A stretch of DNA of 6,996 nt from Streptomyces katrae (GTDB taxonomy: Bacteria > Actinomycetota > Actinomycetes > Streptomycetales > Streptomycetaceae), in assembly GCF_000966975.1 (NCBI RefSeq), contig NZ_JZWV01000805.1, positions 1 through 6,996 of the forward strand, written 5' to 3'. Of this stretch, positions 6,594 to 6,996 are shown piece by piece; position 1 is the stretch's first letter, and the number at the start of each line of letters is the position of its first letter. The notes under the pieces were generated by a model. That model had not been told where the DNA came from. It searched no databases and saw nothing but the letters and a program-made list of their open reading frames with translations. The translations under genes were made by a program, and so were the position numbers.

Positions 6594-6735
6594 GAGTTGC
6601 TCCTCGTTGATCTGTCGGGCGTGCCGTCTCGCACGCTCGGTGTTCATTGTCCCGCACGCGGCGTGCGGATTCCCCGGCGGGTGGCCCGTTCAGCCCGTCG
6701 CAGGGGCTCGGTGCGGGCCCGGACCGGCCGGCGTC
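6594..6735 (-). other. Intergenic region upstream of the HGxxPAAW gene
   Basis: This 142-base gap has two short hairpins: ccgcacg (6652-6658) with cgtgcgg (6662-6668) around a 3-base loop, and gcgtgc (6619-6624) with gcacgc (6631-6636). The first may end the upstream transcript or lie in the leader of the HGxxPAAW mRNA. The ribosome-binding site GAGGAG is at 6605-6600. I could not find a convincing promoter. Confidence 0.4.
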
Positions 6736-6996
6736 TCAGCCGGTGGGGTCCTCGCCCCGGTCCAGAGCCTTCCACAGGTCCTCGGGCCGGTCCGGGTCCA
6801 CGGCGGCGGCCGTACGCCGCCGGGGACTGCCGTCGCGCTCGTAGCGGCCCCCCATCGCGGGCCAGCTCCGGCCGAAGCGCAGCGCCAGCAGCCCGGCGAG
6901 CAGGATCAGGGCCGCGCCCGCGGCGGTGATGTACGGCCAGGCCGTATGGCTGAGCTCCACCACCCGTGCGGCGGTGTCGGCGGTCGCCACGGCGGC
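6736..6996 (-). CDS. Trp biosynthesis-associated membrane protein (TIGR02234-like), C-terminal part
   Basis: Only the last 86 residues are in the window; the frame is open through the right edge, so the true start lies outside (GTG at 6990 is an internal codon). Visible are a segment VVELSHTAWPYITAAGAALI forming one membrane helix (about 20 residues), then RFGRSWPAMGGRYER and a hydrophilic end, VDPDRPEDLWKALDRGEDPTG. The motif around WPAMGGRYE, followed by a DLWKALDRGEDPT-type end, is what I recall for the actinobacterial Trp-operon-associated membrane protein usually found next to trpE. Its function is unknown. trpE is expected just beyond the right edge, but that cannot be seen here. Confidence 0.82.
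   Translation of the reverse strand, partial: AAVATADTAARVVELSHTAWPYITAAGAALILLAGLLALRFGRSWPAMGGRYERDGSPRRRTAAAVDPDRPEDLWKALDRGEDPTG

Noticed and set aside
6594..6647. Upstream ATG for the HGxxPAAW protein
   Set aside because: The added segment is hydrophilic and unlike the family N-terminus; GAGGAG precedes the ATG at 6593.

Overview
The window looks like a Streptomyces chromosome. It is very GC-rich, its codons end mostly in G or C, several genes start with GTG, and the gene order matches the tryptophan biosynthesis region known from Streptomyces coelicolor (trpC-trpX/trpM-trpB-trpA, with lgt beyond). All identifiable genes are on the minus strand, so transcription runs from the right end to the left. 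I saw no in-frame TTA (bldA-type) codons, tRNA or rRNA genes, CRISPR arrays, insertion sequences or phage genes. This is ordinary core chromosome, not an island.

Layout in transcription order. 6996-6736: end of a tryptophan-locus membrane protein (TIGR02234-like), cut by the window edge. 6593-6342: a small two-helix HGxxPAAW-family membrane protein, followed by a strong terminator. 6268-5769: a DUF2752 membrane protein with a CPGCG motif, whose proline-rich N-terminus is in a different frame from its membrane core. 5768-5587: leader and probable promoter of the trp cluster. 5586-4777: trpC. 4769-4560: trpM. 4559-4345: a highly structured intergenic stretch. 4344-3091: trpB. 3094-2279: trpA, coupled to trpB by a GTGA overlap. 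2278-2184: terminator region. 2183-1241: a membrane-anchored DsbA-like thioredoxin-fold protein broken by a frameshift. 1151-102: lgt, with a repetitive C-terminal tail, followed by a clean hairpin terminator.

TrpC makes indole-3-glycerol phosphate; TrpA and TrpB form the tryptophan synthase that converts it to tryptophan; TrpM is a small modulator described in S. coelicolor. The flanking genes concern the cell envelope: Lgt attaches diacylglycerol to prolipoproteins, the DsbA-like protein would handle extracytoplasmic thiols or disulfides, and three small membrane proteins sit upstream.

I did not find a new defence, mobile or RNA system. The main points for a second look are two frameshifts in otherwise well-conserved genes (possibly sequencing errors; in the DUF2752 gene a peptide repeat points to one missing base in a G run), the tandem hairpins between trpM and trpB, and the uncharacterised small membrane proteins linked to trp genes.
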